The notes beneath the pieces were generated by a model that ran no database searches, had not been told where the DNA came from, and worked only from the letters and a program-made list of their open reading frames with translations. A DNA stretch of 22,496 nucleotides. Source: a virus. Both the position numbers and the translations under genes were made by a program. Where the stretch lies: the IMG/VR virus record IMGVR_UViG_3300032893_003099, positions 1-22,496 of that record; one strand, written 5' to 3'. Below, piece by piece: positions 1 to 7,714 of the stretch; the first letter of the stretch is position 1, and every line of letters begins with the position of its first letter.

Positions 1-489
1 GAGCGACGTGGTCGTCTCGGTCGTCCGGGCGACCGCGAGGCCGAACCCGATCGGCGAAGCCGACGCCGCCGTGGTGGTCGTCGCCGCCGTGCAGTTCGTG
101 CCGGACGCGACCGAGAACGCCGCGCCAGCCGGGAACCCGGTCAGATAGACGACGTTGCTCGCGGCCGTGGCGACCATGATGCCGCCCAGGATCGGGTCGG
201 CGTTGAGCAGATCACGCAGGTGGCCCGCGATGATCGTGGTGGTCGTGTCCGACGACGTGGTCGTGTAGGTCTTCGTGATGCCGGCGACCGTGATGATGAC
301 GGAGTTGCCGGCGCCGGTGCCGCCCGTGACGGTGCCGGTCGAGACCTGCTTCGCCTGCGGGTTGCTGTTCGTGAAGTCGCGGTAGCGCGCGAGGTAGCTC
401 GACATCGCGAGCTGGCCAGGGAGGCCGGGGAGCTGGACCTTGCGAACGTCCTGGGCGCCCTGGCTGAAGGTGTTGGCGGCGTTTCCCAT
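1..489 (-). CDS. Virion structural protein, partial (capsid decoration/cement-like)
   Basis: The gene runs off the left edge; the 163 codons visible are all open. The start is the ATG at 489, with AGGAG nine bases upstream, just after the stop of the DUF2213 gene at 493. The N-terminus has a basic LARYRDFTNSN segment, then a Thr/Gly/Ala/Val-rich stretch with alternating polar and hydrophobic residues (for example NSVIITVAGITKTY, residues ~64-77). Such beta-rich insertions are common in phage virion proteins. There is no signal peptide and there are no cysteines except one near residue 134. In related head modules the gene after DUF2213 is often a capsid decoration or cement protein, followed by the major capsid protein. 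That is inference from position; the sequence itself supports only a structural beta protein. A major capsid N-terminal extension is the alternative. Confidence 0.55.
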   Translation of the reverse strand, partial: MGNAANTFSQGAQDVRKVQLPGLPGQLAMSSYLARYRDFTNSNPQAKQVSTGTVTGGTGAGNSVIITVAGITKTYTTTSSDTTTTIIAGHLRDLLNADPILGGIMVATAASNVVYLTGFPAGAAFSVASGTNCTAATTTTAASASPIGFGLAVARTTETTTSL

Positions 490-492
490 GGG

Positions 493-2040
493 TCAGTTCT
501 CCTGGGCCGGGGCGGCCTTCTTGTTCTTCTGCTCGGCGTCCTCGCGCATGCTGCGCTCGAGCCACGTCTCGTTCGGGCGCGCGTCCAGGCCGTCGACGCG
601 GACGGTCGGCGGAACGAACGAAGCGCCTTTCGGGGCGTTCCAGGCCTCGCGCGCGGGGTCCACGACCGGAAGGGCCGCGATGCCGTCGGCGCGCGCGCGG
701 TAGTAGGCGGGCGCCTCGTTCTGCGGCGCCTTCGCGTCCGACTTCAGGACGATCGCCTTGTCGAGGTCGGCCGGCGCCATCGAGTCGAACTTGTCGACGC
801 CCATGCGCTTCGCGAGCTCGCGACGGGCCATGACGGCCGCGCCGTAGCGGATGGCGAGGTCGGCCAGCGGCTCCTTCGCGTCTTTCTTGTCGGACGGCGG
901 GACCTGGGCTTCCATGCCGCCGCGTTCCGCCATGAGGTCGTCGTACGCCTTCTTCATGGCGTCCGCGGAGCCCTTCGTGGTCGCGTGCGCGGCCTTTTCC
1001 TCGGCGAGCTCCTGCTCGGCCGCGGACAGCTTCTCGTGGAGCTTGTCGTGTGCGGCGGCCAGCGCGGCCATCGCGGGGGACATCGACGCGTCGTTGACGA
1101 GCGTGTCGGCGTCGGCGCGGGTCACACCCTGCGCCAGAAGGAACTCCAGCAACTTCACGTTGACCTCCTTCCGGGGCGACGCGCGCCACGCGGGAGTTTC
1201 TTGATGACCGTCCGCGCGCAGGTGGCAGGTGTTGCCGCCCCGGGCCGCATCGACGATCGCGAGATGGTTGGCGCGCCGCGCGATCTGGATGGCGTCGTAC
1301 CGCCCATGGACCGGGTCGACACCGGGCGTTTCCGCACATGTGACCTGGTAGCCGGGGCTGATCTCGACCACGCCATCCCTGACGGCGTCGAGCGCGTCTT
1401 TCCGGCGAACCGCGAGCTTGATGCGAACGTGGCCGCCAGCCGCGGTGACCTCGGACGCGTCCGGGTCGGTCGTGTCGCCCACGCTGTACTTCTGGTACGT
1501 CTCGGGCCGGACCTCTTCGGGCGGATGCTGAAGCGTCACGGTCGCGCGGGCAAGGGATTCGAGCCACGCGGGATCGGTCAGCGTCTCGGCCGGCACGAGC
1601 TCGCGGCGGGTCGACCCGTCGGCGTTCTGGTAGATGAGCACGCCGGGATGCGCGACCTGACACTCGTAGAGGACCGCGCCGTCGGTGTCGCGTCTGAAGG
1701 GGCGCAGAAGCTGGCCGACGCCGCGGTCGTACCGCGTCACCGCGTCGCCGCGATGCGCTTCGAGGAGGCTCTGCGCCTTCTTCGTGGCGGCCGCCTTCGC
1801 CGCGGCGGGAACGTCGGCCTGCGGGATGCGCGACAGCGCGTTCTTGACATGAACGAGGTCGACCTTGCCGGACGCGTCCTTGAACGGGAAGTGCCGCAGG
1901 TCGCGCGGCGTCGTCTTGCCGCTTTCGTCCTTGGTTCCGCCCGGTTCGATGTAAAGGAAGCACTCGTCTTCAAGGTTGTTGATGTATGCTGTCGACCACA
2001 CGGAGTCCGCGGCATCGCGGCGGAACGACGAGGTCACCAC
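493..2040 (-). CDS. DUF2213 head morphogenesis protein (protease/scaffold-like)
   Basis: About 515 residues. Residues ~10-97 form a small domain seen at the N-terminus of phage head proteins (VWSTAYINNLEDECFLYIEPG, RHFPFKDASGKVDL). Residues ~100-285 match DUF2213: TLQHPPEEV, the VVEISPGY segment and NHLAIVDAARGG are its hallmark blocks. A coiled coil follows (~325-380, AAHDKLHEKLSAAEQELAEE), then a charged tail. The His block and the Ser in EISPGY resemble prohead protease arrangements, and the C-terminal coiled coil resembles a fused scaffold. The protease role is inference. The reading frame extends upstream as a shadow of the HNH gene, so the start is placed at the GTG pair at 2040/2037, directly before conserved sequence. 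No clear ribosome site is visible. Its 5' end abuts the divergent HNH gene with no spacer. The stop is 3 nt before the next start at 489. Confidence 0.8.
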   Translation of the reverse strand: MVTSSFRRDAADSVWSTAYINNLEDECFLYIEPGGTKDESGKTTPRDLRHFPFKDASGKVDLVHVKNALSRIPQADVPAAAKAAATKKAQSLLEAHRGDAVTRYDRGVGQLLRPFRRDTDGAVLYECQVAHPGVLIYQNADGSTRRELVPAETLTDPAWLESLARATVTLQHPPEEVRPETYQKYSVGDTTDPDASEVTAAGGHVRIKLAVRRKDALDAVRDGVVEISPGYQVTCAETPGVDPVHGRYDAIQIARRANHLAIVDAARGGNTCHLRADGHQETPAWRASPRKEVNVKLLEFLLAQGVTRADADTLVNDASMSPAMAALAAAHDKLHEKLSAAEQELAEEKAAHATTKGSADAMKKAYDDLMAERGGMEAQVPPSDKKDAKEPLADLAIRYGAAVMARRELAKRMGVDKFDSMAPADLDKAIVLKSDAKAPQNEAPAYYRARADGIAALPVVDPAREAWNAPKGASFVPPTVRVDGLDARPNETWLERSMREDAEQKNKKAAPAQEN

Positions 2041-2565
2041 ATGGCGACGGACGCTGGGAAGATCTGCGCTTTTTGCGGCAACAGGTTTGTCCGAACGCAT
2101 CCGAGCCAGACACGTCGGGCGATGTTTTGCAGCGTCGAATGTCGTGCCGAGGCGGCTCGTGGCCGACCGAAAGGGGCGCCCATCTTTGTGACGCGCGACT
2201 GTGAGGTCTGCGGCACCCAGATGTCGTTTCGACAGAAACGCGCGCAACGCGCATGCAGCAATGCGTGCCGACACGTTTTGCAGTCCCGGCTGATGCAAGG
2301 CCGACGCCGGCTCGGAGTCGATGAAGGATACGGGTCTACGGCTACCTTCCGAATCATGGCTAGGCGCGCCTTCGCGCCGCGATGCGCCATCTGTGGCTGG
2401 GCCGAGGCCCCGTGCGACGTCTGCCACATCGTGGCCAAGAAAAGCGGGGGCTCCGACAGCCTCGACAATGTCGTCATGCTGTGCCCGAACCACCACCGCG
2501 TGTTCGATCGCGGCATGATCACGGCCGATGCCGTGCGCCGCGCTCGCGAGGGAACGCTGCGCTGA
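2041..2565 (+). CDS. HNH homing-type endonuclease with two zinc ribbons
   Basis: 174 residues. ATG at 2041 is preceded by GAGG seven bases upstream. Residues ~8-34 hold a Cys4 ribbon (CAFCG ... CSVEC) and ~52-79 a second (CEVCG ... CSNAC). The C-terminal HNH core is clear: CAICGW, CDVCHIVAKKSGG (the DHV-type metal/catalytic His), then NVVMLCPNHHRVFDRG. The fold cleaves DNA with one metal ion. Free-standing HNH genes in phages are usually selfish or assist packaging. This one points against the surrounding late genes and abuts the start of DUF2213, so it is best read as part of an inserted plus-strand cassette. It lies next to head genes, and HNH proteins can cooperate with terminase in cos phages, so a packaging role is possible but not indicated by anything else here. 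Confidence 0.85.
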   Translation: MATDAGKICAFCGNRFVRTHPSQTRRAMFCSVECRAEAARGRPKGAPIFVTRDCEVCGTQMSFRQKRAQRACSNACRHVLQSRLMQGRRRLGVDEGYGSTATFRIMARRAFAPRCAICGWAEAPCDVCHIVAKKSGGSDSLDNVVMLCPNHHRVFDRGMITADAVRRAREGTLR

Positions 2566-2610
2566 TCCGACCGCGTCGTCCGCGTCAGCCCGAAAGCCCG
2601 TAGTGGTCCG

Positions 2611-2624
2611 TGGTGCCCGCACCA
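2611..2624. promoter_or_regulatory. Perfect palindrome TGGTGC-CC-GCACCA in HNH/RHH gap
   Basis: Six-base arms with a two-base spacer lie 46 nt after the HNH stop. No T-run follows, so this is more likely a protein site than a terminator. It is about 45 nt upstream of the promoter of the next gene. Confidence 0.35.
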
Positions 2625-2647
2625 TGACGCGAAACCTACCCCAGAAA

Positions 2648-2699
2648 CCGACAGGGGCGTCAGTTACCGTGGACGGTGCGACAAGAGCCGTGCTAGGCT
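2648..2699 (+). promoter_or_regulatory. Promoter of the RHH cassette, apparently leaderless
   Basis: A -35 of TGGACG (2670-2675), an 18-nt spacer and a -10 of TAGGCT (2694-2699) are followed by six bases and then the ATG at 2706. Transcription would start at or next to the A of the start codon. No Shine-Dalgarno sequence is present. Just upstream, 2648-2663 reads CCGACA-GGGG-CGTCAG. One half matches the CTGACG-N4-CGTCAG palindromes at 6058 and 7651, and the other half matches at 4 of 6 bases, so the promoter may share a regulator with the late genes. Confidence 0.5.
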
Positions 2700-2705
2700 T
2701 GCGCC

Positions 2706-2900
2706 ATGAACATGTCGCTCCACATTTCCGTCGACGACCTTGCCGCCGCCAAGCTGGCCGAGGTAAGAGACCAGGGGGAGAGCCCCAGTAAATTTATCGC
2801 GGAACTGCTGGTCTTCGCTGCTGCGCGAGGCTGGAAGACCCGCATCGCCGTGCAGCGCGCCATCGCCCGCGAGCGGCGGAAGGACAAGGAGCACCCGTGA
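2706..2900 (+). CDS. Ribbon-helix-helix DNA-binding protein
   Basis: 64 residues. The N-terminal MSLHISVDD strand is followed by two helices (LAAAKLAEVRDQG; SPSKFIAELLVFAAARG), the pattern of MetJ/Arc/CopG-type proteins that bind DNA as dimers through the beta ribbon. A basic tail (RERRKDKEHP) follows. There is no ribosome site. The promoter -10 lies six bases before the ATG, so translation is probably from a leaderless mRNA. The stop overlaps the next start (GTGA), implying co-translation. A likely role is repression of its own cassette or of nearby late promoters (inference). Confidence 0.7.
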   Translation: MNMSLHISVDDLAAAKLAEVRDQGESPSKFIAELLVFAAARGWKTRIAVQRAIARERRKDKEHP

Positions 2901-3073
2901 CCCGCCTTCTCCCCTGCAAGTGCGGGCACACCCCGCAGCTCAAAGACATCGGACAGGGCCGGTGGCTCGCCTTCTGCCCGAACAAGGACTGCGGCCATCA
3001 AGTCGTACACGTCGGCGACATGTTCGACACCATCAAGGTGTGGAACGACATCGCCGTCAGGGAGGGGCGGTGA
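2897..3073 (+). CDS. Lar-like small zinc-ribbon protein
   Basis: 58 residues, GTG start overlapping the previous stop by four bases. The pattern LLPCKCGHTPQL ... FCPNKDCGHQV ... DTIKVWNDIA follows phage and prophage Lar (restriction alleviation) proteins: a first Cys pair (here CKC rather than CxxC), a strand pair, a second Cys pair, and a C-terminal Trp-Asn. Lar modulates type I restriction in Rac prophage. Most homologues are untested, so only the fold is claimed. Its stop overlaps the next GTG. A plain zinc-ribbon protein of unknown role is the alternative. Confidence 0.6.
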   Translation: MTRLLPCKCGHTPQLKDIGQGRWLAFCPNKDCGHQVVHVGDMFDTIKVWNDIAVREGR

Positions 3074-3249
3074 AGTTCCTCACGGTGGACCTCATCGACG
3101 GCGGCCGCGCTCTCGTAAACTGCGACCAGATCACATCGATTCGACGCGAGCAAGACGGCGCCGAGGTCCGCACGGCGGACGGCGACCGGATGCGGACGAA
3201 GACGCCGTTCGACGAGTTCATCCAGTACTGCCGCTACCTTTCCGGCTGA
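3070..3249 (+). CDS. Small beta-rich protein, unknown function
   Basis: 59 residues, GTG start overlapping the stop of the zinc-ribbon gene (GTGA). KFLTVDLIDGGRALVNCDQITSIRREQDGAEVRTADG reads as a run of strands ending in a helix (FDEFIQYCRYL). The pattern resembles short FlbD-like proteins often annotated as hypothetical in phages. The gene ends tail to tail with the portal gene, overlapping it by 16 nt (3234-3249), so the cassette is fitted tightly against the late operon. No function is proposed. Confidence 0.65.
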   Translation: MKFLTVDLIDGGRALVNCDQITSIRREQDGAEVRTADGDRMRTKTPFDEFIQYCRYLSG

Positions 3250-5036
3250 TCCTTCGCCGGAACCCCCGTCGGGAACCACACCCCGACCCGCAGGCCCGAC
3301 GCGAGCGTGACCGTCCGGCGCGTGAAGTCAGGCGCTTCGTACTCGTCGAGCGCCGCCAGCGCGGGCGCCGTGATCTGGTAGACCTCGACCACCGCGGACG
3401 TCCCCATCCTCGCCGTCAGCGCGGGCCCCGCGTCCGGGCCGGTGATGTGCTCGACCGCCCAGCCCGGAAGTCGGTCGTCCGGAAGACGGACCGCGTTCGC
3501 GCCGAGCCGCCAGTGGTTCTCGCCGCCCGCGCGCCCCGTTCCGTAGATGCCGACCAGGGCCGACGGAGCAGCCGCGTCCGCGTTCCCCATCTTCGACCCC
3601 GCGCCGACCAGCGGAACCGGCTTTCCCGGGACCTCCTCCACATCTTCGGGGTCGACCGGGAGGATCTCCGTCGAGTACCCCTCCGGGCCGTACCGGGACG
3701 CCGCGACCACCTTCGCCGAGACGACCCCGTTCGTCATGTAGACCTGGTCGGTCTGCGCGATCCGCCACCGCATCTCCGCGATCTCGGTGTCGGACATCTC
3801 CTCGTACGCCGGGAACTTCACGTCGTACGCCCCGGGGACCTCGCCGCCCCCCGTGTTCGCCCGCGCCGCGTACAGCACCTCGACCAGCCGCAACAGGTTC
3901 GGCCGAAGCCGCTGCTGCCGCCCGCTCGTCACGAGGTTCGCCATGAGCGCGCGGTGACTGTCGCCGTCGGTGTTCAAGCCGCCCGGAGGCTGGCCGAATA
4001 GGACCGTCTCCGGGTACCGCGAGGCGGCCGCAAGCGCCGCGCGAGCGCTCTCGTGGACCTCCTTCCAGCCCGAGGCCCGGATCTGCTTCAGGGCGAAGTC
4101 GTCCTCGGCGTCCATGATGAGGCCGTTCGTCAGCCCGCGAAGACGCTGCTGAATCGTCATGCGCGTGAACAGCGTGCTCGCCTGGTCCGACGTCGTCAGC
4201 GACGCGAGACCCTTGATCTTCTGGACCGATGTGGACCATTCCTGCGCCAGAATCGCCGCCGCCTGATCGATGACGGTCATGTTCCGGATCGGGTCCCACG
4301 TCGCCTGAAGCACGCTGTCGTCGAACCCGCCGTTCGCGTACCGCATCGCCGGCGGAAGACGCTCTCCCGCGAAGTACAGCACGCGGCTGTGATGAACTTC
4401 CTTCCCGAGCAAGTACGTCAGCGCGCTGTTCGCCCCGGGCTGCGTCGCAGCCACGATCGGCGCGAGCCGCCACATCTTCACTTCGCGGAAGTTGTCCGAT
4501 GTGATGTCGCCGTCGAAGTCGGCCGGCGCGGCCTCATACCGAGACATGACCTGAAGCGCCTTGATCCCCTTCACCTTCGACAGGTCAAGAGGCGACGACA
4601 GGTCGTACGGGGTCGTCTCGTCGGTCACCATGACGATGACGGCGCCGCCGTGCAGACGGCCCCACGTCCACGCCTCCTGGAAGAGCGGGAGCACGGCCAG
4701 CCGTTGGAACTCGGTCTGGAACGGGTCGACCTGCTCCGTGGAGTCCTCGACCCACCATCCCTTCCGGCACGCCTCGGCCGGGAGCAGGTTCACGACCAGC
4801 TTCGCGTACGCGTTGAACCGCCAGAGCTGGTCGAGCTGAATCCACTGGAGCGGACCCCGCTGCATGTCGACCTGGGCCGCGGTCGTCTTGTCGCCCCAGC
4901 CGCCGAGGCCGGTCAGGAAGTTCGCGACGCTATCGTCGCGCGTCGAAGAAAGCCCCGCCGAGGCCACCGTGGGAACCGATGGCGCAACGGCGGGGGCGGG
5001 GAGAAGCCGCGCCGCGATTCGGGCGCGAAGGCTCAT
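3234..5036 (-). CDS. Phage portal protein (DUF1073 type) fused to a gamma-glutamylcyclotransferase-like domain
   Basis: 600 residues. Residues ~30-470 match the DUF1073 portal family: WRFNAYAKLVVNLLPAEACRKGWW, the ARAALAAASRYPETVLFGQPPGG block, and YEEMSDTEIAEMRWRIAQTD. The portal dodecamer forms the packaging vertex. After a Pro/Gly linker, residues ~493-590 form a second domain not needed by a portal: LVGIYGTGR (498-502 is the YGS/T substrate loop), VVEVYQITAPALAALDEYEAPDFTRRTV, and RVGVWFP. This is the AIG2/gamma-glutamylcyclotransferase pattern. E567 in LDEYE aligns with the catalytic Glu of human GGCT (LDEQEG). The Pfam family is named after proteins in which a DUF1073 portal region precedes an Acb1 anti-CBASS domain, so the C-terminus is known to carry cargo domains. 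The start ATG follows the previous stop by 3 nt. Confidence 0.85.
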   Translation of the reverse strand: MSLRARIAARLLPAPAVAPSVPTVASAGLSSTRDDSVANFLTGLGGWGDKTTAAQVDMQRGPLQWIQLDQLWRFNAYAKLVVNLLPAEACRKGWWVEDSTEQVDPFQTEFQRLAVLPLFQEAWTWGRLHGGAVIVMVTDETTPYDLSSPLDLSKVKGIKALQVMSRYEAAPADFDGDITSDNFREVKMWRLAPIVAATQPGANSALTYLLGKEVHHSRVLYFAGERLPPAMRYANGGFDDSVLQATWDPIRNMTVIDQAAAILAQEWSTSVQKIKGLASLTTSDQASTLFTRMTIQQRLRGLTNGLIMDAEDDFALKQIRASGWKEVHESARAALAAASRYPETVLFGQPPGGLNTDGDSHRALMANLVTSGRQQRLRPNLLRLVEVLYAARANTGGGEVPGAYDVKFPAYEEMSDTEIAEMRWRIAQTDQVYMTNGVVSAKVVAASRYGPEGYSTEILPVDPEDVEEVPGKPVPLVGAGSKMGNADAAAPSALVGIYGTGRAGGENHWRLGANAVRLPDDRLPGWAVEHITGPDAGPALTARMGTSAVVEVYQITAPALAALDEYEAPDFTRRTVTLASGLRVGVWFPTGVPAKDQPER

Positions 5037-5039
5037 GGT

Positions 5040-6020
5040 CTACGCGATCTCGACCGTGAAGGCGTCGAGCGTGACCACGTTGTCAGAACCGTTCGCGGAC
5101 CATGTCGCGTTCGGCAACACGACCTGGGCCGACGTGGTGTCGAGCGAGGTGCCACCGGACGCGGTGTGGAACGTCTTCACCGTCGTTCCAGCCGGGTCGA
5201 TGTAGGTGCCGGAACCGTAGATCTTCGCGCCGGCGCCCGCCGTGCCGCACATGAACTCGAACCGCATCCAGCCCTTGTCGTGAAGCGACGTGTCCACCGC
5301 GCTCGTCGCCTGGACCGTCGCGCCGCCCAGCGTCAGCGTGAAGGTCAGCGTGGTCGCGCCGGCCGAGGTCGTCACCTCGTAGTGCGCGTACACGACCACC
5401 TTGCTGCCGGTCTTGAGCGTGTTCGCCGGGATCGTGTAGCCCGAGCCGATCGGCAGGATCGTGTTGACGGTGTTCGTGGCCGTCGGCAGGCTCGTGTCCG
5501 ACGCCGCCCGACCGCCCACCACGCGCGCCGTGCCCGACGCGACCCCGTCCGTGGTCGTCAGGCGCTTCGTCGCGTTGATGGCCTCCGCGTTGTCCGTCGT
5601 CACGAACGTCAGGTAGGCGTTCGTGCCTTCCTTGATCGTCCACGCCGCCGCGAGGTTGTCGGTCAGCTTCACCAGCGACACGCCCGTCGCGCCGCTCGTC
5701 AGGTCGAGGACGACGCCGCCCGCCGCAGTCGACTGCGCGATCAAGTCGGTCTTCAGGCCGCTCGCGCCGAAGTTGTTCTCCGGCACGCCGATCGACCAGG
5801 TCCCGTCGCCGGCCGACTTGTACTCGACGCCCGCGTCGACGTCGAGCCATTCGCAGTACGCGCAAGGCGCCGCGATGTTCGGCGGCCCATGCGCGGCCCA
5901 CCGGAGCGGGCTGTTCAGGAAGAGCGGCCCGTCCCCCGGGACGAGCAACTGAAGCCCGGAAACCTGGATGATCGCCCCGTTGTGCAGTTCGGGGCGCTCG
6001 CCCACGCGCTGGCTCGCCAT
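5040..6020 (-). CDS. Beta-rich virion structural protein (fibre/decoration-like)
   Basis: 326 residues with GGAGGT five bases before the ATG at 6020. The N-terminal 90 residues include CAYCEWLDVDAGVEYKSAGDGTW. Residues ~100-150 (VLDLTSGATGVSLVKLTDN, AAAWTIKEGTNAYLTFVTTDN) match a beta module repeated in many phage tail and head appendage proteins. The C-terminal half (TLKTGSKVVVYAHYEV, TLTFTLTLGGATVQ) is a jelly-roll-like domain. It has almost no helix-forming stretches and is rich in Thr, Gly, Ser and Ala. It sits between the terminase large subunit and portal genes, which are usually adjacent, so a head fibre or decoration protein is more likely than a tail fibre (inference). The palindrome at 6058-6073 lies in its leader. 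Confidence 0.65.
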   Translation of the reverse strand: MASQRVGERPELHNGAIIQVSGLQLLVPGDGPLFLNSPLRWAAHGPPNIAAPCAYCEWLDVDAGVEYKSAGDGTWSIGVPENNFGASGLKTDLIAQSTAAGGVVLDLTSGATGVSLVKLTDNLAAAWTIKEGTNAYLTFVTTDNAEAINATKRLTTTDGVASGTARVVGGRAASDTSLPTATNTVNTILPIGSGYTIPANTLKTGSKVVVYAHYEVTTSAGATTLTFTLTLGGATVQATSAVDTSLHDKGWMRFEFMCGTAGAGAKIYGSGTYIDPAGTTVKTFHTASGGTSLDTTSAQVVLPNATWSANGSDNVVTLDAFTVEIA

Positions 6021-6057
6021 GAGACCTCCGTTTCAGGCCGGAGGGTATCACGGAAGA

Positions 6058-6073
6058 CTGACGACGTCGTCAG
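6058..6073. promoter_or_regulatory. Operator-like palindrome CTGACG-ACGT-CGTCAG
   Basis: A 16-bp perfect palindrome lies two bases after the terL stop and 38 bases before the next start codon. The same six-base arms with a four-base spacer recur at 7651-7666. No T-run follows on the minus strand, so it is not a typical terminator. Confidence 0.5.
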
Positions 6074-6075
6074 GT

Positions 6076-7629
6076 TCACGCGAAAGCTGCGGGCCCGAAC
6101 TGCCGAAGTAGTAGTTCGAGGCCGCGATTGCTGTGCTTGATGGTGCCCTTCGCCGTCCAGTGCGAGAGCAGTTGCGACGTCGCGTCGACCTGATCGTCGT
6201 GCTTCGCGTACGGGAAGTTCGCGAGCTCCTCCACGTACGCCCGCAGCCATGGCGCGTACCGGTCCTGCGGGAAAAGCACGTCACCGGCCGCGAAGTACGG
6301 CGTGACCCGATTCGCCCGCGCGAACTTGTCGCCGTCCCCGGCCGGGTCGTACGGCACGATCCCCGAGATCTGCGACTTCATGTCGGCGATGAGGTCGACG
6401 CCGCTCGCCCGCTCCTCGATGAGCTTCAGGCCGGCCTGCGGCCACTTGATGACCATCAACCTGAAGACCTCGCGCAGCGTTGGCAGGTCCATCCGCTGGA
6501 CGTGCGCGTCGAGCAGGCAGAACTTCGGGCCCCTCCGGCCCCACACCAGGATCGCCGTCGGGTCGGCCGACTCCTTTGCCTTGAAGCCTGTGTCGACCGT
6601 GATTGCAACCTCGTCCCACGGCGTCTCCGGTCGCTGCGGGTGGTCGTCGAACCGATGGATCGGCTGCCCGTTCTCGTCCCACGCCAGCCAGTCCCGCTTG
6701 AACAGGCCGCCGCTCCGGGGAACCGGGTTCTGCTGGTACATCGCAGCGAACCAGCCCGGGTCCATCGCGCGGCTGACTTCGAGCTCGGCCAGCGGAAACC
6801 GCGCCGGATGAAGCGCCTCGCCCGCCTTCCTGTACTTCTCGTCATGTTCGGCGATCGCCGGGAGGCTGATGACCTCCCACTTCTCCCCGGTCTGCTCCGC
6901 AATCGCCAACATCCGCCCCGGCGGATCGTCGAGGTGCCATCGCGTCGAGATGCACAGCACCCCCGCCCCCGGCGCGCGACGGCTGTACGCATCGGCCCGG
7001 TACCATTCCCAGACCGTGTTCCGCTGGAGGTCGCTCATCGCAGCCTGTTGTCCTGACAGGATGTCGTCAATGACCAGGATATGGGCCCCCTTTCCTTGGA
7101 TGGCCGTCCCGGCGCCAACCGCGGTGTAGCACCCGCCGCCCTTGACGCGCCACTGCTCGACGCCCCAGGTCGTCCCCTGCGCCAGCCCCGGGAACTGCCC
7201 TTGGAAGTCCGTCGCCAGCGCGCGCGCCGACCGCGAGAAGATGTTCGCGAGATCCTGCGTGTTCGACGCGACCATGATCTCGTGCGACGGGTAGTGCGCG
7301 AGGTGCCAGACCGGAAACCGCTCCGTTGCGATCGAGCTCTTCCCATGTCGAGGCGGCATGTTGATCATCAACCGCGGACTCTTGCGCTCCGCCACCGCCC
7401 GACTGAACCGCTGCAACGCCTCGAACATGATTGTGTGGTGCCAGTTCTCCTCGAAGTCGGGGTAGCACTGCCGGACGAACGACCCGAAGTCCACGTCAGC
7501 CTGAACCCGGGCCTTCGCCTCCGCCTCCGCCTTCAGCTTCGACAACAACGCCGCCGCCTCGTCGTCCCGCATCTTCGCGACGAGCCGGTCAACGTCCTCG
7601 GGCGTCAGCTTCTGCTTCGGAGGGGCCAC
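6076..7629 (-). CDS. terL: Terminase large subunit
   Basis: 517 residues, the ATPase-nuclease that pumps DNA into the prohead through the portal. Walker A is MPPRHGKSS (91-99) and Walker B is ILVIDDIL (184-191), followed by CISTRWH (227-232), the coupling motif seen in many terminases. The RNase H-like nuclease acidic residues are D346 (VDTGFK), E406/E407 (LIEERASG) and D478/D479 (KHDDQVDA). The N-terminus has a charged coiled segment (~15-45). The start is a GTG at 7629; no good ribosome site is visible, but there is no upstream start in frame before the palindrome at 7651. It is driven by the promoter at 7722-7750. The small subunit gene lies about 6.2 kb away (13834-14490), an unusual separation. 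Confidence 0.95.
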   Translation of the reverse strand: MAPPKQKLTPEDVDRLVAKMRDDEAAALLSKLKAEAEAKARVQADVDFGSFVRQCYPDFEENWHHTIMFEALQRFSRAVAERKSPRLMINMPPRHGKSSIATERFPVWHLAHYPSHEIMVASNTQDLANIFSRSARALATDFQGQFPGLAQGTTWGVEQWRVKGGGCYTAVGAGTAIQGKGAHILVIDDILSGQQAAMSDLQRNTVWEWYRADAYSRRAPGAGVLCISTRWHLDDPPGRMLAIAEQTGEKWEVISLPAIAEHDEKYRKAGEALHPARFPLAELEVSRAMDPGWFAAMYQQNPVPRSGGLFKRDWLAWDENGQPIHRFDDHPQRPETPWDEVAITVDTGFKAKESADPTAILVWGRRGPKFCLLDAHVQRMDLPTLREVFRLMVIKWPQAGLKLIEERASGVDLIADMKSQISGIVPYDPAGDGDKFARANRVTPYFAAGDVLFPQDRYAPWLRAYVEELANFPYAKHDDQVDATSQLLSHWTAKGTIKHSNRGLELLLRQFGPAAFA

Positions 7630-7650
7630 GCCCGGAAGTCTATCCCGAAA

Positions 7651-7666
7651 CTGACGGTTTCGTCAG
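7651..7666. promoter_or_regulatory. Operator-like palindrome CTGACG-GTTT-CGTCAG
   Basis: Second copy of the site at 6058, 22 bases upstream of the terL GTG and downstream of its promoter. Both lie in leaders of late genes, immediately 5' of coding sequence. Confidence 0.5.
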
Positions 7667-7714
7667 TCAGGGTCCCTGTTCGCGGGATAGCTTGCGCATG
7701 ACTCGGCCTCACTT

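Noticed and set aside
220-2040. N-terminal extension of the HNH frame
   Set aside because: It is the complement of the DUF2213 gene with shadow composition; the ATG at 2041 has a ribosome site.
4053-6140. Very long plus-strand open frame (695 codons)
   Set aside because: Antisense shadow of portal and structural genes; Arg/Val-rich, no domains, no ribosome site.
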